From NCBI RefSeq assembly GCF_900230185.1, contig NZ_OCSR01000002.1, positions 1,426,001 to 1,490,000 of the forward strand: a stretch of DNA of 64,000 bases, given 5' to 3'. Numbering within the stretch: position 1 is the first letter of the stretch; each line of letters opens with the position of its first letter. Below the pieces are notes generated by a model. It had not been told where the DNA came from and did no database searches. It was given only the letters and a program-made list of their open reading frames with translations. Positions 1 through 8,833 of the stretch are shown here, piece after piece. The translations under genes were made by a program, and so were the position numbers. Origin of the DNA: Burkholderia sp. OK233 (GTDB taxonomy: Bacteria; Pseudomonadota; Gammaproteobacteria; Burkholderiales; Burkholderiaceae).

Positions 1-1
1 T

Positions 2-325
2 CAAATGGAGTTGCTCGCCACGGATCTGGCGCACAAAGCGATGTTGCCGTTTCGCATCCGCATCTCGGCGCACACGCTGGATGCCTTCGATGACTGGGGC
101 CGTCACGAGGGCGAAGAATTCCTGTACGTGATCAGTGGCAGCGTGTGCCTCTATTCCGAGTTGTACGCACCGACGCATCTGAATGCAGGCGACAGCCTTT
201 ACTTCGACAGCCGCACCGGCCACGCAGCAGTGTCCACTAGCGACGAAGACGCCGAGGTGTTGTGGATGGCGACCAGCGCGGACATCCCGCAGACGTCGGC
301 TACCGCGGAACCGACGAAAAAATAG
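2..325 (+). CDS. Cupin domain, C-terminal part of an XRE-family regulator (partial, 5' end outside window)
   Basis: The reading frame is open to the left edge, so only the last ~107 residues are present. What is seen is a compact cupin fold signature: the HEGEEFLYVISG strand-turn motif followed by a second stretch, AGDSLYFDSRTGH, typical of cupin_2. In bacteria this arrangement is usually the effector-binding half of a regulator with an N-terminal XRE helix-turn-helix, which would lie outside the window. The tail after the cupin is polar and probably disordered. It ends 18 bases before the stop of the convergent dehydrogenase. Assignment to a regulator rather than a stand-alone cupin is inference. 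Confidence 0.7.
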   Translation, partial: QMELLATDLAHKAMLPFRIRISAHTLDAFDDWGRHEGEEFLYVISGSVCLYSELYAPTHLNAGDSLYFDSRTGHAAVSTSDEDAEVLWMATSADIPQTSATAEPTKK

Positions 326-343
326 CGAAGGCGCCACGCCCCC

Positions 344-3300
344 TTAACGGCGCGCCGCCAATGCCCGCTGCGCTAGTTGCGCGATATGCATCGCGTGTTG
401 CCCGGTCCCCTGTTCGATCTGCTCACGGCAACTGAAGCCGTTGGTCAGCACGATCGTTTCCGCGTTTTCAGCAGTAGCAGCACGCACAGCTGGAAACAGC
501 GTGTCTTCGCCGATCTTCTCCGACAGCGCATGATGCTCGTCGTTGAAGCCGAACGATCCCGCCATCCCACAGCATCCCGTATCGAGCAATTTCCACTTCA
601 CCCCAAGCTTGTTCAGCAGCGCGGTATCGCCCTGCATGCCAAACAGCGCCTTCTGATGACAATGCCCGTGCACGATCACGTCCGCTGCAAGCGTCGGCCA
701 ATCGAACGGTTGACGTGCGACGAAATCGGAAAATAGAAACGTCTGCGCCGACAGTTGCGTCGCTAAAGCATGCCCGGGGAACTGCTTCAGCAGTTCATCC
801 TTGAACACTGACAAGCAACCGGGTTCAAGACCGACCAACGGCACACCCGCGGCGATATCCTCTCCAAGCTCATCGAGAATGGTGGTCAGCAACTCGCGCG
901 CACGGTCGAGTAAACCAAAGTCATACAGCGGGCGCCCGCAACACAAACGATTCTTCGGCAGCACGACGTGCCACCCCATTTGCGTCAGCACATCGGCCGC
1001 GGCCTGCGCGATCTCGGGCGTGAAGTGGTCGTTGAACGTATCGACCCACAGGATGACTTTCTTCACCTCACCACGAGGGTGAGTATCAAGCTCCGTCTGA
1101 GGCGAACGCCGAGCAATCTGCCTATACGTCCGCGTAGCAAACTTCGGCAACTCACGCGCCTGCGCCACACCAGCGACCCACTTCCCAACCGCAGCCAACC
1201 CCGGCGCCGACGTCATGAAATTCGTCAACCGCGGAAAGCGCGCCGCCCACGGCGCCCATTCACCAATCCGCCCCATAAACAACGCCTGACGCGGTCGGCG
1301 ATTCGTCTCGTAGTAATGCGAAAGAAATTCCGCTTTGTACGACGCCATATCCGTATGCGTCGGGCAATCGGATTTGCAGCCCTTGCACGCGAGGCAGGTA
1401 TCAAGTGCCTCTTTCACTTCACGGCTTTGCCAGCCATCAGCGATCACTTCGCCTTGCAGCATTTCCCAGAACAGATGCGCGCGGCCACGTGTCGAGTATT
1501 TCTCTTCACGTGTCGCACGAAAGCTCGGGCACATTGTGCCGCCTTCTAGCGAGCGGCACTTGCCCATGCCGATGCATCGTTCGATCTCACGCTGAAAACC
1601 GTCGCCTTCCTGGCTCGCGAATGTGAGCTTCGTTTGCAGTGTCACGGGCTTGTAGGCCGGCCCCATGCGCAGGTTTTCGTCGGCGCGATACGCATGCACG
1701 ACCTTGCCGGGATTCAATCGGTTGGCCGGGTCCCAGATCGCCTTGAACTGCTCCATCGCCCGCATCAGTTCGGGGCCGTACATGATCGGCAGGAACTCGG
1801 CCTTGGCCTGGCCGTCGCCGTGTTCGCCCGAGAGCGAGCCACCGAATTCGACGACCAGTTCCGCCGCTTCGCGCAGAAACTTGCGCCACGTCGCAACACC
1901 TTCCACGCTGCGCAGATCGAAGGTGATGCGCGCGTGGACGCAGCCATCGCCGAAATGACCGTATAGACTCGTCTCGTAGCCATAGCGATCCACCAGCGCC
2001 TGAAACGCACGCAGATAATCGCCGAGACGCATTGGATCGACCGCCGCATCTTCCCAGCCGACCACTGGATCGGGCGTGCCCGTATCCACCGACAAGGCCA
2101 CCGCCGACGCCCCCGTCTCACGAATCGACCATACCTTCGCCTGCAGCGTGCGATCTTCGACAAGCATCGCCGACACGTTCGACCCTGCCGTGCCCGACGA
2201 GAAATACGCCGCAGCGGTTTGTGCCTGATGAACGGCGTCGTCTTGCGTATCCGCGCCGAATTCGAGCACGACCCAGGCATCGCCTTCCGGCAGCAAGGCG
2301 ATCTCATCCTTCTTCAATCCGCGCGCCTGCAAGCCGCGAATGATCGCGCGGTCGAGTCCTTCGATCGCGATCGGCCCGTAGCGCATGAAATGCGGCACGG
2401 CGTCCGCGGCGGTGTAGATATCGGTGAAGCCGACCACGACGATCACGCGTTTCGCCGGACTCTTTACGAGCCGCACTTTCACCTGCAAGGTCACCGCACA
2501 GGTGCCTTCGGTGCCAACCAGCGCCCGCGCGACGTTGAAGCCGTTTTCCGGCAGCAGTTGATCGAGGTTGAAGCCCGACACACGCCGCTTGATCTGCGGG
2601 AATTTCGCGCGAATCTGATCGGCGTAGGTGTCGCGCAGTTGCTTGAGCGCGGCGTAGATTTCGCCCTGGCGGCCGCCTGCTGCGATGATGCGTTCGAGTT
2701 CGTCGTCCGAAGTAGGCCCGACCCAGAAACGCGCGCCATCGAAGGTCGCGATCTCCAACGCCTCGACGTTTTCGACCGTTTTGCCGGCCATTACCGAATG
2801 CGCGCCGCACGAGTTGTTGGCGATCATGCCGCCGAGCGTGCAGCGACTGTGCGTCGCGGGATCGGGTGCGAACGTGAGGCCGTGTGCTTCGGCGGCGTCG
2901 CGCAAGGTGTCGCAGATCACGCCTGGCTCGACGATCGCTACGCCCGCGACAGGATCGACCGAGACGACGCGGTTCACATACTTGCTCGCGTCGGCCACTA
3001 CCGCGACATTCACGCATTGACCGTTCTGCGAGGTGCCACCGCCGCGCGGGAGAAAGGGCACGTCATTGCGGCGGCAAGCGGCGAGCGTTTCGAGCAGATC
3101 GTCGACGTCCGACGGCACCACCACCGCAAGCGGAACTTGCCGATAGTTCGATGCATCCGCCGCATAGAGCGCTTTCGAGCCCTGATCGAAGCGCACTTCG
3201 CCGCGTACGTTGCGGCGCAGATCGGCTTCGAGCGCTTGCAGCACGGCTGCGGTGCCAGCAAAGGGCCTGGCAACGCCTGGCTCTTTCAACGTGTCATGAG

Positions 3301-3373
3301 CCGCGTCGCCTGACAACGCATTCACGCCCGCGCCCTGCTCTTCATCCAATGACGTTCCCACTGCGCCCCTCAT
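344..3373 (-). CDS. FAD-binding and Fe-S-binding D-2-hydroxyglutarate dehydrogenase (YdiJ type)
   Basis: A 1009-residue fusion of an FAD-linked oxidase with an iron-sulfur/CCG unit, the layout and approximate size of E. coli YdiJ (about 1018 residues). The FAD-binding (FAD_binding_4) part starts near residue 80 with PRGGGTSQNG at 109-118; the C-terminal oxidase part contains the GHFGDGCVHAR and SGEHGDG motifs around 472-520. Ferredoxin-type cysteines are at 600, 606 and 615 and at 660, 663, 666 and 670 (CLACKGCKSDCP). CCG motifs follow at 811-813 and in CCGMAGSFG near the end. YdiJ oxidises D-2-hydroxyglutarate to 2-oxoglutarate. The adjacent HglS-type gene, 42 bases upstream on the same strand, makes exactly that substrate, which favours this activity over D-lactate or glycolate oxidation. 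Confidence 0.85.
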   Translation of the reverse strand: MRGAVGTSLDEEQGAGVNALSGDAAHDTLKEPGVARPFAGTAAVLQALEADLRRNVRGEVRFDQGSKALYAADASNYRQVPLAVVVPSDVDDLLETLAACRRNDVPFLPRGGGTSQNGQCVNVAVVADASKYVNRVVSVDPVAGVAIVEPGVICDTLRDAAEAHGLTFAPDPATHSRCTLGGMIANNSCGAHSVMAGKTVENVEALEIATFDGARFWVGPTSDDELERIIAAGGRQGEIYAALKQLRDTYADQIRAKFPQIKRRVSGFNLDQLLPENGFNVARALVGTEGTCAVTLQVKVRLVKSPAKRVIVVVGFTDIYTAADAVPHFMRYGPIAIEGLDRAIIRGLQARGLKKDEIALLPEGDAWVVLEFGADTQDDAVHQAQTAAAYFSSGTAGSNVSAMLVEDRTLQAKVWSIRETGASAVALSVDTGTPDPVVGWEDAAVDPMRLGDYLRAFQALVDRYGYETSLYGHFGDGCVHARITFDLRSVEGVATWRKFLREAAELVVEFGGSLSGEHGDGQAKAEFLPIMYGPELMRAMEQFKAIWDPANRLNPGKVVHAYRADENLRMGPAYKPVTLQTKLTFASQEGDGFQREIERCIGMGKCRSLEGGTMCPSFRATREEKYSTRGRAHLFWEMLQGEVIADGWQSREVKEALDTCLACKGCKSDCPTHTDMASYKAEFLSHYYETNRRPRQALFMGRIGEWAPWAARFPRLTNFMTSAPGLAAVGKWVAGVAQARELPKFATRTYRQIARRSPQTELDTHPRGEVKKVILWVDTFNDHFTPEIAQAAADVLTQMGWHVVLPKNRLCCGRPLYDFGLLDRARELLTTILDELGEDIAAGVPLVGLEPGCLSVFKDELLKQFPGHALATQLSAQTFLFSDFVARQPFDWPTLAADVIVHGHCHQKALFGMQGDTALLNKLGVKWKLLDTGCCGMAGSFGFNDEHHALSEKIGEDTLFPAVRAATAENAETIVLTNGFSCREQIEQGTGQHAMHIAQLAQRALAARR

Positions 3374-3415
3374 GTCTCGTGTCCTACGCCCGCGCTATCG
3401 CCCTGCACTCGTGAA

Positions 3416-4453
3416 TCACGCTGCCTGGCTCGCAGTCATCTTGAAGATTCCCTGTGCGTTGCCCGCGTCGAAACGCAGGTCCGTTTCCCAACGGCGCGCG
3501 TCCTGATCGAAGGTCCGCTTGCGCGTGATGAACTCGTAGAACGAACCGGGCACGTCGCGCGTCACGATGCTGCCGTCGGCCGCGCGGAATTCGCGCCGCA
3601 CGATGTCCGCACGGTACGCGGTCTGAAACACGCGGCCCGAACGCGAACGCTCGACTTCCGGTTTCATCGGACGACCCTTCGCCTTTTCGTCGTCGGAGAG
3701 CTTGAACACATCCGCGACGCGATCGGTAGCGTGATTGAAGGCGTTGCCTTCGGTCGCGATCCACGCCATTTCTGCCGACTCCTTCAACAATACTTCGTAA
3801 TCGGCTTCGCGTGGCGTCTCGTGCTGACGCGCGAACGCGCCGACGATCACCGGCAGCAAAGCATGAGCCGCATCGAGCGGCAACACGCCTTCGCGTTCGA
3901 GCTCCCACAACTGACCAGCGGCTTGCGGCGTCAGCGGATCGCGCGAGGCACCGATCACGTTCGTCACCGCTTGCTGAAACTCCGCCGAGAAGCGCTCGGG
4001 ATGCAATTCGCTGACGAAGAACTGCGCGATCTCATCGGGCGCGTCATCGTGCGCCCAGGCGCGGCCGGTCATGCCCAGGCGATCGAGCGGATAGCGGCCG
4101 TTGATGCTGAAGCCGAGCGGACGCAGGATGCGCGAGAAGGCAGCTTCGCCCGGCGGCAGCGCGCCGCTCTCAGCCCAGCGCACGGTCCGCAATGCGCCGT
4201 GATCGAAGTAGACGCTGCCGCCAGCGGCGATCGTCTCGTCGGTGTACTGGCGGCCATTCGCCGAGCGCGCCAGCAGGTCTTCGAACAGCGCCATGTTCAT
4301 CGCCTGCGCAAGTTCGGCGCGCGTAACGGCACCTTCCTCCCATTCATTGAGGATCTGCGGATGGTTCAGCGTAGCGAACAGCCTCGCGGTTTTTTCGACG
4401 CCAAGCAATTTCAGCAGCAGTTGTTCGACATTCGCATTCTTGATGTTTCGCAT
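3416..4453 (-). CDS. hglS: 2-oxoadipate dioxygenase/decarboxylase (HglS/YdcJ family, DUF1338)
   Basis: A 345-residue protein of the DUF1338 family, whose characterised member HglS converts 2-oxoadipate plus oxygen to D-2-hydroxyglutarate and CO2 in D-lysine breakdown. The Fe(II) ligands are readable: His85 with the substrate-binding Arg89 in YFDHGALRTV, His241 in GNAFNHATDR, and Glu307 in GSFYEFITRKRTFD. The His-x3-Arg spacing equals that in HglS. It lies upstream of the YdiJ-type dehydrogenase on the same strand with a 42-base gap, so the two are probably one operon giving 2-oxoadipate to 2-oxoglutarate. A LysR gene is divergent. No other lysine-pathway gene is visible nearby. The start is the ATG just after a weak GGAA. 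Confidence 0.85.
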   Translation of the reverse strand: MRNIKNANVEQLLLKLLGVEKTARLFATLNHPQILNEWEEGAVTRAELAQAMNMALFEDLLARSANGRQYTDETIAAGGSVYFDHGALRTVRWAESGALPPGEAAFSRILRPLGFSINGRYPLDRLGMTGRAWAHDDAPDEIAQFFVSELHPERFSAEFQQAVTNVIGASRDPLTPQAAGQLWELEREGVLPLDAAHALLPVIVGAFARQHETPREADYEVLLKESAEMAWIATEGNAFNHATDRVADVFKLSDDEKAKGRPMKPEVERSRSGRVFQTAYRADIVRREFRAADGSIVTRDVPGSFYEFITRKRTFDQDARRWETDLRFDAGNAQGIFKMTASQAA

Positions 4454-4621
4454 ATCGGTTCCGGGCGGGGTACGGTGAGTACGCGTTCGTCTGTTTGAAG
4501 ATGGCCTGCCGGCGTGGCTTCAAGGCGCAAGCACGGCATCGTTGGATGCGAGATTATTCAAATTCGCAGCGCGGCCGTAAAGCGAGATAAAATCGCCACT
4601 TGATGCGTTTTTGGAATCAAC

Positions 4622-5554
4622 GTGCGAAAGTTCAAGATCCCCAACATGGGCGCGCTGCTCGCTTTCGAAGCCGCCGCGCGGCACGAGAGCTTTACGCATG
4701 CGGCGCGCGAGCTGTTCCTCACCGAAAGCGCGGTGTCCCGGCAGATCAATACGCTGGAGAGCAATCTCGGCGTGCGGCTGTTCGCGCGCGTGAAACAACG
4801 CGTCGTGCTGACCAAGGCAGGCAAGGTGTATAGCGCGCAGGTGCGGCGCTCGCTGGAACAGCTGGACCGCGACACGCTGTCGATCATTGCGCATGGGAGC
4901 GGCGGTGGTTATCTGGAACTGGCGGTGCTGCCAACTTTCGCATCGCAATGGCTGATTCCGCGCCTGGCGGCATTCAATGCGCAGTATCCGGATGTGCGGG
5001 TCAATATGGGCGTGCGCACCGGCACCTTCCCGTTCGCCGATACGCATTTCGAAGCCGCGATTCACTATGGCAAGCCTACATGGCCGGGCACGTCGGCGGA
5101 TTTTCTGTTTAGCGAGGAAGTCGTGCCGGTGTGTGCGGCGAGTCTGCTGAAGCATCCGGTGAAGGCCGCCTCAGATCTGCTGGACTACCCCCTGCTGCAT
5201 TCCACCACCCGGCCTGACGGCTGGGCCTCGTGGTTCGCCAACCTCGGCGTCGACGATACCCGGACGATGCAGGGGGTTCGCTACGAACTCCACACGATGC
5301 TGATCAGCGCCGCCGCGGCCGGTCTCGGCATCGCGCTGGTGCCGCGCTTTTTCGTCGACGCACAGCTCGACCATCTCGGACTCGTGATGCCGCTCGACGC
5401 GCCCGCCGTTGCCGATTCGGCGTACTACCTCGTCTATCCGACCGAGTTGAGCCACGGCAAGCCACTCACGAGCTTTCGCGAGTGGCTGCTGCGGGAAGCG
5501 GCCGCATACAGCGCGGTGAATCCTGGGCTGGCCGACAATCCCGATACTGATTGA
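4622..5554 (+). CDS. LysR-family transcriptional regulator (GcvA-like)
   Basis: 310 residues with an N-terminal winged helix-turn-helix (about residues 8-65, including FTHAARELFLTESAVSRQ) and a type 2 periplasmic-binding-like effector domain. The FEAAARHESFTHAA signature places it in the GcvA/AmpR-like branch. It starts with GTG, giving MRKFKIPNMGALLAFEAA, the expected N-terminus. It is divergent from the hglS gene with a 168-base gap, so by the usual LysR arrangement it probably controls the hglS-dehydrogenase operon and itself; the effector would then be a 2-oxoadipate-pathway metabolite. That is inference. It is convergent with hppD, separated by a heptamer repeat. Confidence 0.85.
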   Translation: MRKFKIPNMGALLAFEAAARHESFTHAARELFLTESAVSRQINTLESNLGVRLFARVKQRVVLTKAGKVYSAQVRRSLEQLDRDTLSIIAHGSGGGYLELAVLPTFASQWLIPRLAAFNAQYPDVRVNMGVRTGTFPFADTHFEAAIHYGKPTWPGTSADFLFSEEVVPVCAASLLKHPVKAASDLLDYPLLHSTTRPDGWASWFANLGVDDTRTMQGVRYELHTMLISAAAAGLGIALVPRFFVDAQLDHLGLVMPLDAPAVADSAYYLVYPTELSHGKPLTSFREWLLREAAAYSAVNPGLADNPDTD

Positions 5555-5557
5555 TTC

Positions 5558-5613
5558 AGCGGTAAGCGGTAAGCGGTAAGCGGTAAGCGGTAAGCGGTAA
5601 ATGCTAAGCGTTA
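5558..5613. repeat. Heptamer tandem repeat (AGCGGTA)
   Basis: Six perfect AGCGGTA copies run from 5558 to 5599, followed by two degenerate copies (AATGCTA, AGCGTTA) to 5613. The repeat fills the gap between the stop of the LysR gene (5554) and the stop of hppD. The last degenerate copy supplies the hppD stop codon on the minus strand. It looks like a slippage product; no function is evident. Confidence 0.95.
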
Positions 5614-6744
5614 AGCACCGGCTTGCTCGCGCGCCTGCGCCAACGCACTCAAATTGCCTTCGCCGAAACCGTGATGCCCTTGCCGCTGCACGATCTCAAA
5701 GAAGATCTCGCCGGCACCGCGCCGCATAAAGGTCTGAAAGAACAGCAACGGCACGCCGTCGGCGCCGATTTCGCCATCCACCAGTACATGCGTGCGCTTG
5801 AGCCGCTCGACATCGAGCCCATGACCGGGCAGGCGCGCATCGAGCTGCTCGTAATAGCGCGGCGGCGGCTCGACGAATTCGACGCCGTTCGCGAGGAGCT
5901 GCTCGACGCACGCAAAAATATCGTCGGTGGCGAGCGCGATGTGCTGCACGCCTTCGCCCGGATGATCCGGCAGATAGTCATGCATCAGATTCGTGCGGCG
6001 CGTGCCTTCTTCGTACAAAGGCACGCGGATCGCGCCGCACGGCGACACCATCACGCGCGATTCCGCCGACACATGCCAGTTCGCGTGCAGCTCGTGAATC
6101 TCACGGAAGTTGAGCAGATCGCGGTAAAAATCGAGCCACTCCTGCATCCGGCCCTCACCGACCGTTTGCGTCAGATGATCGACCGCGACAAGGCCCATGC
6201 CCGCGTGACTCAGGTCGGCGTGCGCGGTATCGATCTCGATCGGACGAAAGTCGATGTCGAAGATCGAGATATCGCCGAGGCCACCGCGCTGGCCGCCACG
6301 GCCGCGCCATCGGTCGACGAAATAGATGTGCGAATCGCCAATGCCCTGGATCGCCGGAATCAGCAACTCGCCCGCACCGAGGCGTTCACCTTCGAACGCC
6401 CATGCGCCGAGTTCAATCGCGCGATCGAAGGCGCGCTGCGCGTTCGCCACGCGAATGCCGATCGCGCAGATACCGGCGCCGTATTCTTCGGCGTAGCGCT
6501 CGGCAAACGAATCCGGCTCGGCGTTGATCAGGAAATGCATTTCGCCTTGGCGATACAGCGTGACGTCCTTGCTGATATGGCGCGCAATCGCCTTGAAGCC
6601 GAGTTTCGTGAAGGTCTCGCCGAGCGCCTTCGGCTCGCGCGAGGCGAACTCCACGAATTCGAGGCCGGCGGTGCCGAGCGGATTGTGCTCAGGCGCCGAC
6701 ACGGCGCGCAACGCGGCGTCTGGAGTGGGCAAGTCGCTGGGCAT
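5611..6744 (-). CDS. hppD: 4-hydroxyphenylpyruvate dioxygenase
   Basis: 377 residues. The enzyme converts 4-hydroxyphenylpyruvate to homogentisate in tyrosine breakdown. The vicinal-oxygen-chelate fold shows the three Fe(II) ligands: His190 (VDHLTQTV), His268 (GVQHIALATDD) and Glu350 (GEIFFEIVQR). The start at 6744 (MPSDLPTPDAALR) was chosen because an AAGGAG lies a few bases upstream; a longer frame runs on to 6948 but the extra part looks non-coding. Length matches bacterial HPPD (about 355-380). No homogentisate dioxygenase is in the window. It is monocistronic here, with a 275-base gap to pcaQ. Confidence 0.95.
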   Translation of the reverse strand: MPSDLPTPDAALRAVSAPEHNPLGTAGLEFVEFASREPKALGETFTKLGFKAIARHISKDVTLYRQGEMHFLINAEPDSFAERYAEEYGAGICAIGIRVANAQRAFDRAIELGAWAFEGERLGAGELLIPAIQGIGDSHIYFVDRWRGRGGQRGGLGDISIFDIDFRPIEIDTAHADLSHAGMGLVAVDHLTQTVGEGRMQEWLDFYRDLLNFREIHELHANWHVSAESRVMVSPCGAIRVPLYEEGTRRTNLMHDYLPDHPGEGVQHIALATDDIFACVEQLLANGVEFVEPPPRYYEQLDARLPGHGLDVERLKRTHVLVDGEIGADGVPLLFFQTFMRRGAGEIFFEIVQRQGHHGFGEGNLSALAQAREQAGA

Positions 6745-7019
6745 GGCAATCTCCTTGTACAGTCTTTCGTATGCTGTTGCGCGTATTCGTGATGTTTTTA
6801 GCTGTTCGATGCACGCCGTCATCCACCTGTAGTGTGACACCGCGTGCGTGGTGTGCCGCAGCAATGCGGCCCGCGACGACTTTCGCACCGTGTTTGTACA
6901 CCGGGTAGCAGGCCGTTCGCAACCTTCATTTTGTACTGGATGGTTCACGCGCGAAGAATCGGGGTGTAGCGTGCGTCTCCTGCTGCTCTCGCGGTTCTCC
7001 TTTCGCCTGGCGACGTGCC

Positions 7020-8018
7020 TCAGGTCCCGGACATGCCGCCGCGACCGCGTTTGGATGCACGTTTGACCGCGGGCTTGCCAGCGGCGGCCGCCATGCGCAG
7101 CTGCGCAACCTCGCGCACGGCATCGATAAACGCCCGTCCCACCGGCGACGGCTGCGTGTCCGAGCGCCGGATCAGCCCCACGGGCTCGCCGGTGCCCGCG
7201 AACTGCAAGGGCAAACGCACCAACATGCCGTGCGCCAGTTCATATTCGACGGCGCTCAGTGGCACGAACCACACCGCGTCATTCTCCAGCGTCAATGCGC
7301 GCCCCGTCGACACCGACAGCACTTCGACAAACCCCGACAACGGCGGCACGCCCAACGCGCTCAACAGGCTTTCAGCCGATTGCCGGATCAGCGTGCCGAA
7401 CGGCGGCAGCACCACCGGAAAATCCTCCAGCGACGTGGCCGGCAAGCCGGCCCCCAGCGCCAACGGATGCCCGGCGCGGACCACGGCAATTAACGGCTCG
7501 CTGAAAAGCTGCTCGAAACTGAGCCCGACCATCCGCTCCGGGTCCGCCAGACGCCCGATCGCGAATTCAATCGTGCCGGCCTTCAAACGTTCGAGCAGTT
7601 CGGGATTGGCGCCGGTGGCGAGGCGCACGATCACGCGCGGCCAAAGCGCGGCGAACCGCTTCAGCACCGGCGGCACCAGCGCAGCCGCGACGGTCGGCAG
7701 AATGCCGATTTCCAGCGTGGCGGCCGCCGCGCCTTCCGCGCGCGCCAGCAAGTCCACACCCTGTCGCAAAGCACTGACACAGGCGCTCGCATGCGGCATG
7801 AAGAGTTGCCCCTCGCGGGTCGGCACGGCGCCGTGGCGGCCGCGCTCGAAGAGCTTCACGCCGAGAATCGCCTCCAGTTCAGCAACCGTCTTGGAGACCG
7901 CGGGCTGCGTAATGGACAGGCTCTCGGCGGCCCGCTGCACGCCGCCGAACTGGGCGACGGCCAGAAAGCACTGGAGATGACGGAATTTGACGCGGCTGTC
8001 CGCGAGGCTGCGTTGCAT
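7020..8018 (-). CDS. pcaQ: LysR-family regulator of protocatechuate genes, PcaQ
   Basis: 332 residues: LysR helix-turn-helix near residues 13-75 (LQCFLAVAQFGGVQRAAESL, ITQPAVSKTVAELE) and an effector-binding domain. The N-terminus with RVKFRHLQCFLAVAQ and the divergent position to pcaHG identify it as PcaQ, which activates pca genes with beta-carboxy-muconate or similar intermediates. Its C-terminus is Arg/Gly-rich. Two inverted repeats of the PcaQ type lie in the 107-base gap to pcaH and one of them overlaps its own start codon, suggesting autoregulation. Confidence 0.85.
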   Translation of the reverse strand: MQRSLADSRVKFRHLQCFLAVAQFGGVQRAAESLSITQPAVSKTVAELEAILGVKLFERGRHGAVPTREGQLFMPHASACVSALRQGVDLLARAEGAAAATLEIGILPTVAAALVPPVLKRFAALWPRVIVRLATGANPELLERLKAGTIEFAIGRLADPERMVGLSFEQLFSEPLIAVVRAGHPLALGAGLPATSLEDFPVVLPPFGTLIRQSAESLLSALGVPPLSGFVEVLSVSTGRALTLENDAVWFVPLSAVEYELAHGMLVRLPLQFAGTGEPVGLIRRSDTQPSPVGRAFIDAVREVAQLRMAAAAGKPAVKRASKRGRGGMSGT

Positions 8019-8031
8019 AACGGCAGGTTAT
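8017..8031. promoter_or_regulatory. Putative PcaQ operator overlapping the pcaQ start codon
   Basis: Perfect inverted repeat ATAAC-N5-GTTAT. It is very like the PcaQ site described in rhizobia (ATAACC-N4-GGTTAA). It overlaps the ATG of pcaQ (8016-8018), so binding here could repress pcaQ. Confidence 0.6.
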
Positions 8032-8058
8032 ACGAAATGGGCGAAAACGTCATTTTGC

Positions 8059-8075
8059 ATAACCTCTCGGGTTAG
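8059..8075. promoter_or_regulatory. Putative PcaQ operator upstream of pcaH
   Basis: ATAACC-TCTCG-GGTTAG, with the perfect core TAACC-N5-GGTTA. Its centre is about 43 bases (four helical turns) from the other PcaQ-like site and about 60 bases upstream of the pcaH start, in the position of a LysR activation site. Confidence 0.65.
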
Positions 8076-8125
8076 ATAAAGTCGCTCCATACGCTGTATC
8101 CCACAATTCCTCGAAGGAGACACTG

Positions 8126-8830
8126 ATGGACAATTCCTTTCTCTCCGCGCGCGACTTCGCGTCCCACCCCGCCTACGTCTATCCCGGCTACGGTTCTTCG
8201 GTCAAACGCGGCCCGACGCGTCCGCTGATTCCGCTGAAGGAAAAACTGCGCGACCAACGTGTACCGGTCTACGGCACGGAAGACCTCGGCGCGCTCGATC
8301 ACGATCTGACACGCAATGCGGTGCGCAACGGCGAGCCGCTCGGCGAGCGCATCATCGTGACGGGCCGCGTGCTCGACGAAGGCGGCCGCCCGGTGCGCAA
8401 TACGCTGGTTGAGATCTGGCAAGCCAATGCTGCCGGCCGTTATGTGCACAAGAACGATCAGCACGACGCGCCGCTCGACCCGAACTTCCTCGGCGCAGGC
8501 CGCTGCATCACGGACAACGAAGGCCGCTATCGCTTTCTGACGATCAAACCGGGCGCTTACCCCTGGGGCAATCACCCGAATGCGTGGCGTCCGAATCATA
8601 TTCACTTCTCGCTGTTCGGCGAACATTTCGGCTCGCGCCTCGTCACGCAGATGTATTTCCCCGGCGACCCGCTGCTGGCCTTCGACCCGATTTTCCAGGG
8701 CACGCCCGAGCACGCACGCGACCGTCTGATTGCAGACTTCTCGCTCGATACGACGCAAGAGGCCTATGCGCTCGGCTACGACTTCGACATCGTGCTGCGC
8801 GGCCGCAACGAAACCCCGATGGAGCGCTAA
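8126..8830 (+). CDS. pcaH: Protocatechuate 3,4-dioxygenase, beta subunit
   Basis: 234 residues. With PcaG it forms the intradiol dioxygenase that opens protocatechuate to 3-carboxy-cis,cis-muconate. All four Fe(III) ligands are present with the family spacing: Tyr106 (GRYVHKNDQH), Tyr145 (GAYPWGNH), His158 and His160 (RPNHIHFSLFG). A good AAGGAG lies about 7 bases before the ATG. pcaG follows after three bases. Regulation by the divergent PcaQ is supported by the operator-like sites upstream. Confidence 0.97.
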   Translation: MDNSFLSARDFASHPAYVYPGYGSSVKRGPTRPLIPLKEKLRDQRVPVYGTEDLGALDHDLTRNAVRNGEPLGERIIVTGRVLDEGGRPVRNTLVEIWQANAAGRYVHKNDQHDAPLDPNFLGAGRCITDNEGRYRFLTIKPGAYPWGNHPNAWRPNHIHFSLFGEHFGSRLVTQMYFPGDPLLAFDPIFQGTPEHARDRLIADFSLDTTQEAYALGYDFDIVLRGRNETPMER

Positions 8831-8833
8831 GCC

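Noticed and set aside
2219-3414. Long plus-strand frames within the dehydrogenase gene
   Set aside because: They have no family features and lie opposite a gene with clear cofactor motifs; in GC-rich DNA such shadow frames are common.
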